Positions 49,454 through 58,818 are shown, counted from the first letter of the stretch. The stretch is 64,000 nucleotides of DNA from Streptomyces hyderabadensis (GCF_020404845.1 NZ_JAIOJZ010000040.1:1-64000), one strand, 5' to 3'. Program-made: numbers and translations. Notes: a model not told the origin generated them from the sequence alone.

Positions 49454-50573
49454 GTCCCACCGGCGCGGAGGCGGCCGCCGCCTGCGCCGGTGCGGGGGCG
49501 GTCGCCGGCGTCGCGGCGGCGGGGAGGTCCGTACGCTGGTGCGGCACGGACACCGGGCGCAGCGGACGCGGCCCCGCCACCACGGCGTAGTCCTGCCCGA
49601 GGAACGGCGGCTCCAGCTCGCCCGGGTCGTCGCCGAGCGCCAGCCGGACCGCCGCCCACGGCACGTTGACGCCGCACAGGGCCAGCTGGTGCAGCCCGCC
49701 GGCCGGGCGGGTGTTGACGTCCATCAGGACCGGCCGGTCGCCGTACATCCGGAACTGCACGTTGGACAGGTGGTGCAGCCCGAAGGCCTCGGCGATCCGC
49801 CGCGCCGGTGCCAGCCACTGCTCGTGCAGGGTGAACCCGCGGCGGCGGCCGTGCTTGGTGCGGCCCACGGCGAGGCGGACCCGGTTGTCGGGCCCGGTGA
49901 GGCAGTCCACCGAGACCTCCGGCTGCTCCAGACGCGGCATCACCAGCCAGTCCACCGGCTCCTCGGCCGCCCGCAGCGCCTCGACGACCAGCGGCAGCGG
50001 CACGGACGGGCTCGGGAAGCCGCTCAGGTGCGCGAGCGAGAAGGAGTCCCGGGTGACCGTACGGAAGCCCACGCCGCCCGCGCCGGACGCCGGTTTGAAG
50101 CACGCTCGGTGGCCGCCCGCCTCCAGTTCCTCCACCGCGCGGACCAGTTCGTCGGCCGTGCGCACCCGCCACCACGGCGGCACCGGAACGCCGATCGCCC
50201 GGACCGCCTCGTAGGCGATCACCTTGTCCCGGAAGACGGCCACCGCCTCCGGGGGCGGCGCGAGCAGGGCGGTGCCCACCGCCTCGAACTCGGCGCGGTG
50301 CGCCACGAGCGCCGACTGGTACAGCCGGGGCACGAAGACGTCGATGGCGCGCCGCGCGCACTGGTCCAGCGCGTACTCGACGTACCCGGCGGGGGACAGC
50401 CCCTCCGGCTCCAGCTCGGCGGTGTCCGCGGCGGCCAGCACGGGGGAGTCCGGATCGCCGTGCGTGGCATGGATCTCGACGGCCCGGTCGGCGGGATTTC
50501 GGCGCAGCTGATCCATGAAGAAGACGTTCTCCGCGTACGTGCGGTTGAGCCAGACGCGTACGGGAGAAGCCAT
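49446..50573 (-). CDS. ATP-grasp domain protein
   Basis: 375 residues. An N-terminal pre-ATP-grasp fold (VRVWLNRTYAENVFFMDQL) is followed by the ATP-grasp core: VFRDKVIAYEAVRAIGVPVPPW, CFKPASGAGGVGF for nucleotide binding, and NVQFRMYGDRPVLMDVNTRPAGG for metal binding. The Ala/Pro-rich C-terminal tail is low complexity. ATP-grasp ligases join a carboxylate to an amine; the substrates here are unknown. It resembles carbamoyl-phosphate-synthase-like ligases of Streptomyces that are usually annotated only by domain. ATG 50573 follows GGAAGG. Confidence 0.85.
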   Translation of the reverse strand: MASPVRVWLNRTYAENVFFMDQLRRNPADRAVEIHATHGDPDSPVLAAADTAELEPEGLSPAGYVEYALDQCARRAIDVFVPRLYQSALVAHRAEFEAVGTALLAPPPEAVAVFRDKVIAYEAVRAIGVPVPPWWRVRTADELVRAVEELEAGGHRACFKPASGAGGVGFRTVTRDSFSLAHLSGFPSPSVPLPLVVEALRAAEEPVDWLVMPRLEQPEVSVDCLTGPDNRVRLAVGRTKHGRRRGFTLHEQWLAPARRIAEAFGLHHLSNVQFRMYGDRPVLMDVNTRPAGGLHQLALCGVNVPWAAVRLALGDDPGELEPPFLGQDYAVVAGPRPLRPVSVPHQRTDLPAAATPATAPAPAQAAAASAPVGLT

Positions 50574-50857
50574 GCAAGCCGCCTTCCGGGGTTTCGCGGG
50601 CAGGGCGGAGCGGGCCGTGCCCGGCCAGGGGTTTGGAGGGACACCGAGCCGCTCTGCGCGAAAGGAGAGTCGTGGCGGTGGTGTTGGGGCGATCATAGGG
50701 GTACGCGCGGCCCCGGACGCAACGAGCGTCACACGGACGCGTCGGGACGGCCGGGTGCGGGCGGCCCCGGGCCCGGCGCGGCGGGACCGGGCCGCCTTGT
50801 GACCCGGGCGGGGATGTGATCTCGTGGCGTCGAACGGGTGTCTGGAAGGGGTGGGGG

Positions 50858-51745
50858 ATGACGTCGAGGGCCGATGCTCCGGGGAAGCTGTGGGCCATCA
50901 GCGATCTGCACATCGGGTACGAGGAGAACCGGGCCCTGGTCGAGCGGATGCGCCCCGAGTCCGACGACGACTGGCTCCTGGTGGCCGGCGACGTGGCGGA
51001 GACCGTCGCCGACATCCGCTGGGCGCTGGGGCGGCTCGCGGACCGCTTCCGGCGGGTCGTCTGGGTGCCGGGCAACCACGAACTGTGGACGCACCCCAAG
51101 GACGAGGTCGACCTGCGCGGTGTCGCCCGCTACGAGCACCTGGTCGCGATGTGCCGCGAACTGGGCGTGACCACCCCCGAGGACCCCTACCCGGTGTGGG
51201 AGGGCGCGGGCGGCCCGGCGGTCGTCGCGCCGCTCTTCCTGCTCTACGACTACTCGTTCCTGCCGGCGGGGAGCGCGACCAAGGCCGAGGGCCTTCAGTA
51301 CGCACGGGGCACCGGCGTCGTGTGCAGCGACGAGTACCTGCTGCACCCCGACCCCTATCCCAGCCGTGAGGCCTGGTGCCGGGCGCGGGTCGAGGAGACC
51401 GGGCGCAGGCTCGCCGAGATCCCCGCGGACCTGCCGACGATCCCCGTCAACCACTATCCGCTGCACCGGCACCCCACCGAGATCCTGTGGTACCCCGAGT
51501 TCGCCATGTGGTGCGGCACCACGCTGACCGCCGACTGGCACCGCAGGTTCCGCGTGGACACCATGGTCTACGGTCACCTGCACATCCCGCGCACCACCTG
51601 GCACGAGGGGGTCCGCTTCGAGGAGGTGTCGGTGGGCTATCCCCGCGAGTGGCGCAAGCGGCCCGGAGACCCCGGGCGACTGCGCCGCATCCTGCCGTCG
51701 GCGCAGGCGTCCACGGCGGCGTCGCGCCAGGAGGTGACCCGTTGA
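50858..51745 (+). CDS. calcineurin-like metallophosphoesterase
   Basis: 295 residues with the metal-binding motifs in order: SDLHIGY, LLVAGDVAE, VPGNHELW, a later His in VNHYPLH and the final YGHLHIPR. These proteins hydrolyse phosphomono- or diesters with two metal ions. ATG 50858 follows GGAAGGGGT. Its stop overlaps the start of the phosphopantetheinyl transferase gene (TTGA), a pairing I believe is common in Streptomyces, though its meaning is unclear. Confidence 0.92.
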   Translation: MTSRADAPGKLWAISDLHIGYEENRALVERMRPESDDDWLLVAGDVAETVADIRWALGRLADRFRRVVWVPGNHELWTHPKDEVDLRGVARYEHLVAMCRELGVTTPEDPYPVWEGAGGPAVVAPLFLLYDYSFLPAGSATKAEGLQYARGTGVVCSDEYLLHPDPYPSREAWCRARVEETGRRLAEIPADLPTIPVNHYPLHRHPTEILWYPEFAMWCGTTLTADWHRRFRVDTMVYGHLHIPRTTWHEGVRFEEVSVGYPREWRKRPGDPGRLRRILPSAQASTAASRQEVTR

Positions 51746-52422
51746 TCGAGGAACTGCTGCCCGACACGGTCGTCACCGTGGAGGCCTTCGGACACGACGA
51801 CGCCGGTCACCTGCCCCTCTACCCCGAGGAGGAGGCGATCGTCGCCCGGGCGGTCGCCAAGCGGCGCCGGGAGTTCACCGTCGTGCGCTCCTGTGCCCGC
51901 CGGGCGATGGAGAAGCTCGGCGTACCCGCGCAGCCCGTGCTGACCGGGGAACGCGGGGCCCCGCGCTGGCCGGACGGCCTCACCGGCAGCATGACCCACT
52001 GCGACGGATACTGTGCCGCCGCCCTGGTCCGCCTGTCCGACCTGGCCTCCCTCGGCATCGACGCCGAACCCGACGGGGCGCTCCCCGACGGCGTGCTGAA
52101 GGCCATCGCGCTGCCCGCCGAGGCGGCCCGCCTGCGGCGACTGGACGAGGCGCGGCCCGGCGTCCACTGGGACCGGCTGCTGTTCAGCGCCAAGGAGTCG
52201 GTCTACAAGGCGTGGTTCCCCCTGACCGGGAAGTGGCTGGACTTCGCCGAGGCGGACATCGAGATCTCCGTCGACCCGGCCGACCCGCGCCGCGGCACCC
52301 TGCACGCCGCCCTCCTGGTGCCGGGCCCGACCGTGGCGGGCCGGCGCCTGAGCCGCTTCGACGGCCGCTGGACCGCCCGGGACGGCCTGGTGACCACGGC
52401 GATCGCGGTCCCGCGCACCTGA
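51742..52422 (+). CDS. 4'-phosphopantetheinyl transferase (Sfp type)
   Basis: 226 residues. The family signatures are GSMTHCDGYCAAAL, GIDAEPDGAL (Mg-binding Asp/Glu) and FSAKESVYKAW. It moves phosphopantetheine from CoA to the active Ser of carrier proteins. It is the only such gene in the window and could activate the type II ACP and the type I PKS ACP domains of the cluster, though it may be a general housekeeping enzyme. TTG 51742 is chosen because AGGAGG lies upstream and it overlaps the preceding stop, giving translational coupling. Confidence 0.95.
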   Translation: MIEELLPDTVVTVEAFGHDDAGHLPLYPEEEAIVARAVAKRRREFTVVRSCARRAMEKLGVPAQPVLTGERGAPRWPDGLTGSMTHCDGYCAAALVRLSDLASLGIDAEPDGALPDGVLKAIALPAEAARLRRLDEARPGVHWDRLLFSAKESVYKAWFPLTGKWLDFAEADIEISVDPADPRRGTLHAALLVPGPTVAGRRLSRFDGRWTARDGLVTTAIAVPRT

Positions 52423-52446
52423 CGGCGACCGGGCCGCCCGCGTCCG

Positions 52447-52683
52447 TCAGGGACGCGGGCACCAGTCCCGCAGCAGCCGGAAGAACGCCTCCTCGTTCCC
52501 CGTCAGTCCCGCGGCGCGCAGCGCCTGCTCCGCCTCGGCCAGCACCGACGGCGGGACGACCGGCGGCCGGGGAGGGCCGCCCGGCCCCGCCCCGGTGTCG
52601 AAACCGGCCCGCACGGTGTGCAGGAGCCGCAGATAGGCCTGAACGGCGGTGCGCTCGCGGTCGGTCAGTACGGCGGTGGTCAT
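52447..52683 (-). CDS. small hypothetical protein
   Basis: 78 residues, not recognised. It has two helical parts, RERTAVQAYLRLLHTVRAGFDT and VLAEAEQALRAAGLTGNEEAFFRLLRDW, separated by a Gly/Pro linker. It contains no membrane segment or metal motif. ATG 52683 follows GGGGAG, which supports it as a real gene. It converges with the phosphopantetheinyl transferase gene. Confidence 0.65.
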   Translation of the reverse strand: MTTAVLTDRERTAVQAYLRLLHTVRAGFDTGAGPGGPPRPPVVPPSVLAEAEQALRAAGLTGNEEAFFRLLRDWCPRP

Positions 52684-52797
52684 CGGTCGGCTCTCCCCAC
52701 AACGACGTCGGCGGTCACGCGCCCCCGCACGGCGGCGGCACCCTCCCAGCTTGCCGCCCACCACTGACAATCCCGTCCGCAGCCGGGCCCGAGTGCC

Positions 52798-53454
52798 CTA
52801 CGACTCGGGCCGCTTGACGCTCTCCAGGAGCATGTCCAGCCATTCGGCGACCTTGTCGCGGTGCTGGTCGGTGGGCAACTGCGCGGCCCGCCAGGCGATG
52901 CCGCGCACGCCGTGGTCCTGGAGCAGCCGCTCCAGCGGGTCGTCGGCGGCCGAGGCCGCCTCCCGCTCCCGGTCGGCGAGCTGCTGGAGCAACTCCTGCT
53001 CGGTGCGCTGGAGGGCGCCCGCGAGCGCTTCGGGGTCCTCGGCGGTGAGGAACCCGGCGTGCACCCGGAAGAAGCGCTGGATGGCGTCGCAGTGCTCCAT
53101 GGTGGGGCGCCGGTCGCCGTTGATGAGGGCGCCGGCCTGCTGCCGGGACATCCCGGCGCCGTCGGCTATCTCCTGCTGGGTGTACCTGCGGCCGTTCGGC
53201 TTCAGCCGGGTGCGCCGCAGCAGGTCCAGGCGCTGCACGAACCTGGTCTGGACATCGGGCTCACCCGCCGGCCGCCCGCCGAGCAGGGCCGCGACGACGG
53301 CCTCGGGGACGCCGCAGGCGGCGGAGAGCCGGCCGACGTCGAAGACCTCGGGGTGCGGCACGCCGAGCCGGTCCGCGAGTGCGCCGACCCGGGCGACGAC
53401 GGCGGTCAGCGTGGTGGTCGGCATGGTGCCCGGACCTTCGAAGCCACCCGTCAC
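52798..53454 (-). CDS. XRE-like helix-turn-helix regulator
   Basis: 218 residues. A Cro/CI-type helix-turn-helix in the middle (about 95-140) reads RRYTQQEIADGAGMSRQQAGALINGDRRPTM. A GTG start at 53454 has GTAGGAGAG upstream; ATG 53424 is an alternative. The C-terminal half is an acidic, Gln-rich helix with a likely coiled-coil character. The gene is divergent from the MmyB-like ligand-binding protein at 53,686. Confidence 0.85.
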   Translation of the reverse strand: MTGGFEGPGTMPTTTLTAVVARVGALADRLGVPHPEVFDVGRLSAACGVPEAVVAALLGGRPAGEPDVQTRFVQRLDLLRRTRLKPNGRRYTQQEIADGAGMSRQQAGALINGDRRPTMEHCDAIQRFFRVHAGFLTAEDPEALAGALQRTEQELLQQLADREREAASAADDPLERLLQDHGVRGIAWRAAQLPTDQHRDKVAEWLDMLLESVKRPES

Positions 53455-53685
53455 CGACAGCTCTCCTACGTCTCTCAGGCCTCACAGGCTTCTCACAAGC
53501 AGGTGCCGTGAACTGCCCGGAGAGTAGCCTGCCGCTCGAACTCACATCCAGGCATCGCCACAACTGTGGCCTATTTCAGCCGTCAACAGGCACGAAATGC
53601 CACGATAGTTGACACGCCGCGCGTCGGGGCGCCAGGATGCGGGACGCCGCGAGAAGGCCGCATAGGCAAGAGGGGTGACCTCCCG

Positions 53686-54345
53686 ATGGCATTTCAGGTA
53701 GGAGGGCAGCGGTCGGCGCCGCGGCCCGCCCCCGCGACCCCCGAGGCCCAGGCCTATCTCCAGGACTACACCGCGCTCCTGGAGGCCGTCCCCTTTCCCT
53801 CCTTCGTCGTCGACCACCGCTGGGACGTGGTGCTGGCCAACGGCGCCTTCCGGACACTCTTCCAGGGCGTCGGATCGCACCCGACGGCCATGCCGGACGA
53901 CAACTTCCTCCGGTTCGTCCTCTTCCACCCGGACGCCGCCACGGTCCTCGGCGAGCACGAGTCGAGCTGGTGCCTGCCCATGCTGGCGCACTTCGCCGCC
54001 ACCCTGGAGCGGTACGGCCACGACCCCGGCCTGCAGGCCGTCCGCCGGGACATCGCGCAGGACCCGATCATGGAGGCCGCCTACCGCCAGGGCCTGCCGC
54101 ACTGGGTCCGCGCGGTCGGCGCGCGGGCCGTCGACCACGACGGCGCCGTACGGCCGCTGCACCACCCCGACCCGCGCCGGGGCACCACCGAGTGCCGGGT
54201 CGTGGTCGAAACGCCCGGGGCGCTCCAGGAGCTGGGCTACACCCGGCTGACGCTGGTCCTGCGGGAGCCGCGCCGCACCGGCCAGCGGCTGCCGCGCGCC
54301 CGCCGTGCCGCCGCCCACCTGAGGGTCGTCCCCGCCGCCGAGTGA
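53686..54345 (+). CDS. MmyB-like ligand-binding domain protein without HTH
   Basis: 219 residues. ALLEAVPFPSFVVDHRWDVVLANGAFRTLF is the PAS-like ligand domain usually found C-terminal to a helix-turn-helix in MmyB-type regulators, which bind fatty-acid-like ligands. No DNA-binding region precedes it here, since the first 30 residues are Pro/Gly/Ala-rich. It is divergent from an HTH protein without such a domain, so the two may form a split sensor and regulator. ATG 53686 has AAGAGGGG upstream. Confidence 0.8.
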   Translation: MAFQVGGQRSAPRPAPATPEAQAYLQDYTALLEAVPFPSFVVDHRWDVVLANGAFRTLFQGVGSHPTAMPDDNFLRFVLFHPDAATVLGEHESSWCLPMLAHFAATLERYGHDPGLQAVRRDIAQDPIMEAAYRQGLPHWVRAVGARAVDHDGAVRPLHHPDPRRGTTECRVVVETPGALQELGYTRLTLVLREPRRTGQRLPRARRAAAHLRVVPAAE

Positions 54346-54352
54346 CCCGTGC

Positions 54353-55174
54353 TCAGTGCGGGGGCGGGGCGTCCGCCCGCCGCGGCTCCTTCAGCGGCGC
54401 CCCCGCCGCCGAGCGCTTCGCCGCCTGGATCTGCTCGTACACACGGGTGCGCAACTCCGCGAAGCGCGGCGCCACCCGGGTGTGCACCTGGTCCCGCCCG
54501 TCCGGCAGGTCGACCCGGAGCTGCTCCTGTACGACGGTGGGGGAGGCGGACAGCACGATCACCCGCTGCCCCAGGTAGACGGCCTCGTCGATGTCATGGG
54601 TGACGAACAGGACCGTGATGCCCCGCTCCCGCCACAGCGCCCGCACCAGGTCCTCCAGGTCGGCGCGGGTCTGCGCGTCCACCGCCGCGAACGGCTCGTC
54701 CATCAGCAGCACCTCGGGCTCGTACGCCAGCGCCCGCGCGATGGCCACCCGCTGCTGCATGCCGCCGGACAACTGCCAGGGGTAGGCCCCGGCGGCGTCC
54801 GCGAGCCCGACCGACGCGAGGGCGTCCGCGACCAGCTCCCCGCGCCGCGCCCTGCCCAGGCCCTTCTGCCTCAGGGGCAGTTCGACGTTCGCGCCGACCC
54901 GCATCCACGGGAACAGGCTGCGCCCGTACTCCTGGAAGACGAACGCCATCCCGGGCGGCGGGCCGGCCACCCGGCGGCCGGCCAGGAACACCTCGCCCGC
55001 CGTCGGTTCGAGCAGTCCGCCCACGCACTTCAGCAGCGTCGTCTTGCCGCACCCGGACGGGCCGACCAGGCACACCAGTTCGCCGGCCGCCACGGTGAAG
55101 GTCAGATCGCGCACCGCCTCGACCCGCCGCCCCGGACCCTCGTACACCTTCTTCAGGCCGCGTACGTCGAGCAT
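54353..55174 (-). CDS. ABC importer ATPase (SsuB/TauB type)
   Basis: 273 residues with Walker A GPSGCGKTT, Q-loop VFQEYGRSLFPWM, signature LSGGMQQRVAIARAL, Walker B VLLMDEPFAAVD and switch His in THDIDEAV. The Q-loop/FPW pattern is typical of nitrate/sulfonate/taurine-type importers. ATG 55174 follows AAAGGG. Last gene of a four-gene leftward operon with two permeases and a lipoprotein. Confidence 0.93.
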   Translation of the reverse strand: MLDVRGLKKVYEGPGRRVEAVRDLTFTVAAGELVCLVGPSGCGKTTLLKCVGGLLEPTAGEVFLAGRRVAGPPPGMAFVFQEYGRSLFPWMRVGANVELPLRQKGLGRARRGELVADALASVGLADAAGAYPWQLSGGMQQRVAIARALAYEPEVLLMDEPFAAVDAQTRADLEDLVRALWRERGITVLFVTHDIDEAVYLGQRVIVLSASPTVVQEQLRVDLPDGRDQVHTRVAPRFAELRTRVYEQIQAAKRSAAGAPLKEPRRADAPPPH

Positions 55175-55214
55175 GGACCGCCCTTTCACGAGACACGAGT
55201 TGCCGGGCGCGGGT

Positions 55215-55994
55215 TCACCGGGACCGCCGGGCGGCGGCGCGCAGGCCGTGGTACCAGCCGAGCGCCCGCCGCTCGACCAGCTGGAAGAGGACCGACAGCA
55301 CGAACCCGAGCAGACCGAGCAGCAGGATGCCGGTCCACATGTCGGGGATCGCGAAGGAACGCTGGAACTGCACGACGGTGAAGCCCAGCCCGTTGCTGGC
55401 GGCGAACATCTCGCTGATCACCATGAGGATGATGCCGACGGACAGCGCCTGGCGCAGCCCCGCGAAGACCTGCGGGCTCGCCGAGGGCAGCACCACGTGC
55501 CGCAGCCGTGCCGCGCCCGTGATGCCGTAGGAGCGGGCCGTCTCGGCCGTCACGGTGTCCACCGCCCGCACCCCCTCGACCGTGTTGAGCAGCACCGGCC
55601 AGACACATCCGCTCGCGATGACGACGATCTTCATGGTGTCGCCGATGCCCGCGAACAGCATGATCACCGGCACCAGCACCGGCGGCGGCACCGCGCGCAG
55701 GAACTCCAGCACCGGTTCGCACACCGCCCGCACCCGCCGGTAGGAGCCGATCAGCGTGCCGAGCGCGACACCGGCCACGCCCGCGAGCAGGTAACCGGCG
55801 GCGAGCCGCAGCACGCTGGGCAGCACGTCACCGCGCCACCGCTCGCCGGTCCACACGTCCGGGAAGGCCGACACGATCGTCCGCAGCGGCGGCCAGTACA
55901 CGTCCTCGCTGCCCGACGAGGAGACCCACCAGACGGCCACCAGGACCACCGGCAGCGCCAGCGCGAACACCAGCCGCCGCAGCAGGCGCCTCAC
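55215..55994 (-). CDS. ABC importer permease
   Basis: 259 residues, about six membrane segments, with the EAA-type cytoplasmic loop ETARSYGITGAARLRHVVLPSASPQVFAGL of the BPD transport family. It belongs to the SsuC/TauC group. GTG 55994 overlaps the stop of the upstream permease gene (GTGA), so the two permeases are probably made together as a heterodimer. Confidence 0.92.
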   Translation of the reverse strand: MRRLLRRLVFALALPVVLVAVWWVSSSGSEDVYWPPLRTIVSAFPDVWTGERWRGDVLPSVLRLAAGYLLAGVAGVALGTLIGSYRRVRAVCEPVLEFLRAVPPPVLVPVIMLFAGIGDTMKIVVIASGCVWPVLLNTVEGVRAVDTVTAETARSYGITGAARLRHVVLPSASPQVFAGLRQALSVGIILMVISEMFAASNGLGFTVVQFQRSFAIPDMWTGILLLGLLGFVLSVLFQLVERRALGWYHGLRAAARRSR

Positions 55995-56764
55995 ACCGCC
56001 ACCTCCCCGCGCACCGACTGGTGCCAGGCCAGCGCCCGCCGCTCCACCGCCCGCGCGCCGACGTTGATCAGCAGGCCCAGCAGCCCGGTGACGACGATCA
56101 GCGCGTACATCTCGGGGACCGCCTGCGAGGTCTGCGCCACGGCGATCCGGGCACCGAGGCCCGGCGCCCCGACGACCAGTTCGGCGGTGACGGCGAGGAT
56201 CAGCGCCACGGCCGCCGCCAGCCGCACTCCGGTCATGACGTACGGCAGCGCGGTCGGCCACAGCACGTACCGGATCCGCGCCCAGGTGCCCAGGCCGTAG
56301 GAGCGTGCCGTCTCCTCGGCGACCGGGTCGACGTCCCGCACGCCGTACAGGACCTGGATCAGCACCTGCCAGAAGGAGGCGTACACCACCAGCAGCAGCA
56401 CCGACCGCAGCTCGGTGCCGTACAGCAGCACGGCCAGCGGGATCAGCGCGACCGACGGGATCGGGCGCAGGAACTCGATCGTGGACGCCGTCGCCTCGCG
56501 CAGATACGGCACCACGGACAGCAGCACGCCCACGACGATCCCCGCGCAGACCGCCACGGCCAGGCCCAGCGCCCAGCCGGTCAGGGTGTCGCCCAGCGCC
56601 GTCCAGAAGGTGCCGTCGGCGGCCTCCGTGCCGAGCGCGTCGGCGATGCGGCTGGTGGGCGGGAAGTACTCCTCCCCGACCAGGCCGAGCCGCGGCACCG
56701 CCTCGCCCAGGGCGAGGAAGGCCGCGAGCCCGGCCGCACCGAGTGCGGCGTTCGCACCCCTCAC
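55991..56764 (-). CDS. ABC importer permease
   Basis: 257 residues, about six membrane segments, and EAA loop ETARSYGLGTWARIRYVLWPTALPYVM. Clear paralogue of the downstream permease. GTG 56764 overlaps the stop of the binding-protein gene by 4 bases. The longer open frame runs back into that gene and is rejected. Confidence 0.92.
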   Translation of the reverse strand: MRGANAALGAAGLAAFLALGEAVPRLGLVGEEYFPPTSRIADALGTEAADGTFWTALGDTLTGWALGLAVAVCAGIVVGVLLSVVPYLREATASTIEFLRPIPSVALIPLAVLLYGTELRSVLLLVVYASFWQVLIQVLYGVRDVDPVAEETARSYGLGTWARIRYVLWPTALPYVMTGVRLAAAVALILAVTAELVVGAPGLGARIAVAQTSQAVPEMYALIVVTGLLGLLINVGARAVERRALAWHQSVRGEVAV

Positions 56765-57732
56765 GGCAGCAGCTCGTCCAGGTTTGGCGTCCGCTTGAAC
56801 AGGCCGTCCGCCTCGCCGAGCCGCGCCAGCTCCTCGACGCCCGCGCGGTCGGGCTCGGCCGGCCACTTCGGCAGGGTCACCTTCGCCAGCACGTCCGCCG
56901 GGATCTTCGTGTACGTGGTGACGATCTCGCGGACCTCGTCGGGGTGGGCGTCGGCGTACGCGAGGGACTCGGCGGTGGCCGCCTGGAACTTCTTCACCAC
57001 CTCGGGGTGCTCCTGCGCGTACTCGGCGGAGGTGAAGTACATGGCGACCGTGAGCTTCGGGGCGATGTCGATCATGGGGGAGGCGATCTCCCGGCCGCCC
57101 TGGCTCTTGATCGTGGCCAGCGCCGGCTCCACCACCATCGCCGCGTCGATCCGCCCGGCGTCCAGCGCGGCCGGCATCTGGTCGAAGGCCAGCTCCACCA
57201 GCTCCACCTCGTCCGGGTCGCCGCCCGCCTTGCGCACCGAGGCCCGTACCGCGGTCTCGTTGATGTTCTTGAGCGTGTTGATGGCGACCTTCTTGCCCTC
57301 CAGCTCCTTCGGCGACTTCAGCGGGCTGTCCCCCTTGACGGTGAGCGCCTCGAAGTCCCCGCCCACCTCACCGGTCGAGGCGATGCCGTTGGCCACCGCC
57401 TTCACCGGCACGTCGTTCGACTGGGCGATCAGCAGGGACGTCATGTTGCTGAAGCCGAACTGGAACTGGCCGCTGACCACGCCCGGCACGATCGCCGCGC
57501 CGCCCTGCGCACTGGAGAAGGACAGCTTCAGGCCCTGCTCCTCGAAGAACCCCTTCTGCTGACCCAGGTACAGGGGCGCGACGTCGACGATGGGGATGAG
57601 GCCCACCTTGATCTCGGTGGCGCCCCCGGAGGAGCCGGACCCGTCCGACCCGCCGGAGTCGCCGGAGGAGCCGCACGCCGTCGCGGCGGCCAGGACGGAC
57701 ACGGCCGTGAGGCCGGCGAACAGACGACGCAT
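56761..57732 (-). CDS. ABC importer substrate-binding lipoprotein (SsuA/NMT1-like)
   Basis: 323 residues. A signal peptide (RRLFAGLTAVSVLAAATAC) ends at a lipobox Cys at about residue 20, then a Gly/Ser linker. The mature part begins EIKVGLIPIVDVAPLYLGQQKGFFEEQGL, the start of NMT1/SsuA-like periplasmic-binding folds that carry sulfonates, nitrate, pyrimidine precursors or aromatic acids. Next to a VanAB-like operon an aromatic substrate is plausible. First gene of the ABC operon, with four tandem repeats in its leader. Confidence 0.92.
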   Translation of the reverse strand: MRRLFAGLTAVSVLAAATACGSSGDSGGSDGSGSSGGATEIKVGLIPIVDVAPLYLGQQKGFFEEQGLKLSFSSAQGGAAIVPGVVSGQFQFGFSNMTSLLIAQSNDVPVKAVANGIASTGEVGGDFEALTVKGDSPLKSPKELEGKKVAINTLKNINETAVRASVRKAGGDPDEVELVELAFDQMPAALDAGRIDAAMVVEPALATIKSQGGREIASPMIDIAPKLTVAMYFTSAEYAQEHPEVVKKFQAATAESLAYADAHPDEVREIVTTYTKIPADVLAKVTLPKWPAEPDRAGVEELARLGEADGLFKRTPNLDELLP

Positions 57733-57745
57733 GACTCCCCCTGGA

Positions 57746-57796
57746 GGAACGTGCTCGGCGGAACGTGCTCAGTGGGAACGTGCTCAGCGGGAACGT
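57746..57796. repeat. tandem repeat in the leader of the ABC operon
   Basis: Four units of about 15 bp sharing GGAACGTGCTC (the last one truncated to GGAACGT) start at 57,746, 57,760, 57,775 and 57,790. They sit 14-65 bp upstream of the lipoprotein start and could be stacked operators or a slippage repeat. Confidence 0.85.
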
Positions 57797-57876
57797 AGGG
57801 CCGGTGCGGAGTCGTGGTCAATGCCCTTGCCCGGATGGGCCGTTGAGGATTCAACCGAGGTCGCGTCCCCGCGGAG

Positions 57877-58818
57877 TCACAGGTCCAGCACCAGCCGTCG
57901 GCCGCGGCACCGCGACACGCAGATGAGCATCGTCTCCCCGGCGGCCCGCTCCGCCTCGGTGAGCACCGAGTCCCGGTGGTCCGGCTCCCCCTCGACGACC
58001 TCGGTCTCACAGGTCCCGCAGGTGCCCTCCGTGCAGGAGTAGAGCACCTCGACACCCGCCGCGCGGACCGCGTCCAGGACCGGGACACCGGGCGGCACGG
58101 ACACCGTGCGGCCGCTGCGCGCGAGCACGACCTCGAACTCCGCCTCCGCCGGCGGGTCCGCGACGGCCTCCTTCGGGCGGAACCGCTCCACGCGCAGGCG
58201 CCCGGCCGGGCAGCGCGCCTCGACGGCGTCCAGCAGCGGACCGGGCCCGCAGCAGTACACGAGGGTGTCCGGGGACACGTCGTCGAGCACGGACGCGAGG
58301 TCGAGCAGCCCCGACTCGTCCTCGGGGACGATCACGACCCGGCCCCCGTACCGCTCCAGCTCCCCGGTGAACGCCAGGCCGGCGCGGGTCCGCCCGCCGT
58401 ACAGCAGGCTCCACTCGGCCCCCGCCTCCTCGGCGGCGGCCAGCATCGGCAGGATCGGGGTGATGCCGATGCCACCGGCGAGGAAGCGGTACCGGGGTGC
58501 GCGCTCCAGCCGGAAGCCGTTGCGCGGGCCGCGCACCCGGACCGTGTCCCCGGCCCGCAACTCGTCGTGAACATAGGCGGAGCCGCCCCGCCCGTCGGTC
58601 TCGCGCAGGACCGCTATCCGGTACGCCGCCCGGTCGGCCGGATCGCCGCACAGCGAGTACTGCCGCTCCAGGCCGGGGCGGAGGACGACGTCGACGTGGG
58701 CGCCGGGCTCCCAGGCCGGGAGCGGTTCGCCCAGCGGGTGGCGCAGGGTGAGGACGAGCACGCGGTCGGCCGCCGTCTCCCGGCGGGCGACGACGAGTCC
58801 GGCCTCGTACCGGCTCAT
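57877..58818 (-). CDS. phthalate-dioxygenase-reductase/VanB-like oxygenase reductase
   Basis: 313 residues: an FAD/FMN-binding barrel (RQYSLCGDPAD), NAD domain (FLAGGIGITPILPML, YCCGPGPLLDAV) and C-terminal plant-type 2Fe-2S ferredoxin with CTEGTCGTC plus a fourth Cys in ICVSRC. It passes electrons from NADH to a Rieske oxygenase, here the product of 58,982. ATG 58818 overlaps the stop of the small gene before it (ATGA), so three genes are coupled. Confidence 0.94.
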   Translation of the reverse strand: MSRYEAGLVVARRETAADRVLVLTLRHPLGEPLPAWEPGAHVDVVLRPGLERQYSLCGDPADRAAYRIAVLRETDGRGGSAYVHDELRAGDTVRVRGPRNGFRLERAPRYRFLAGGIGITPILPMLAAAEEAGAEWSLLYGGRTRAGLAFTGELERYGGRVVIVPEDESGLLDLASVLDDVSPDTLVYCCGPGPLLDAVEARCPAGRLRVERFRPKEAVADPPAEAEFEVVLARSGRTVSVPPGVPVLDAVRAAGVEVLYSCTEGTCGTCETEVVEGEPDHRDSVLTEAERAAGETMLICVSRCRGRRLVLDL

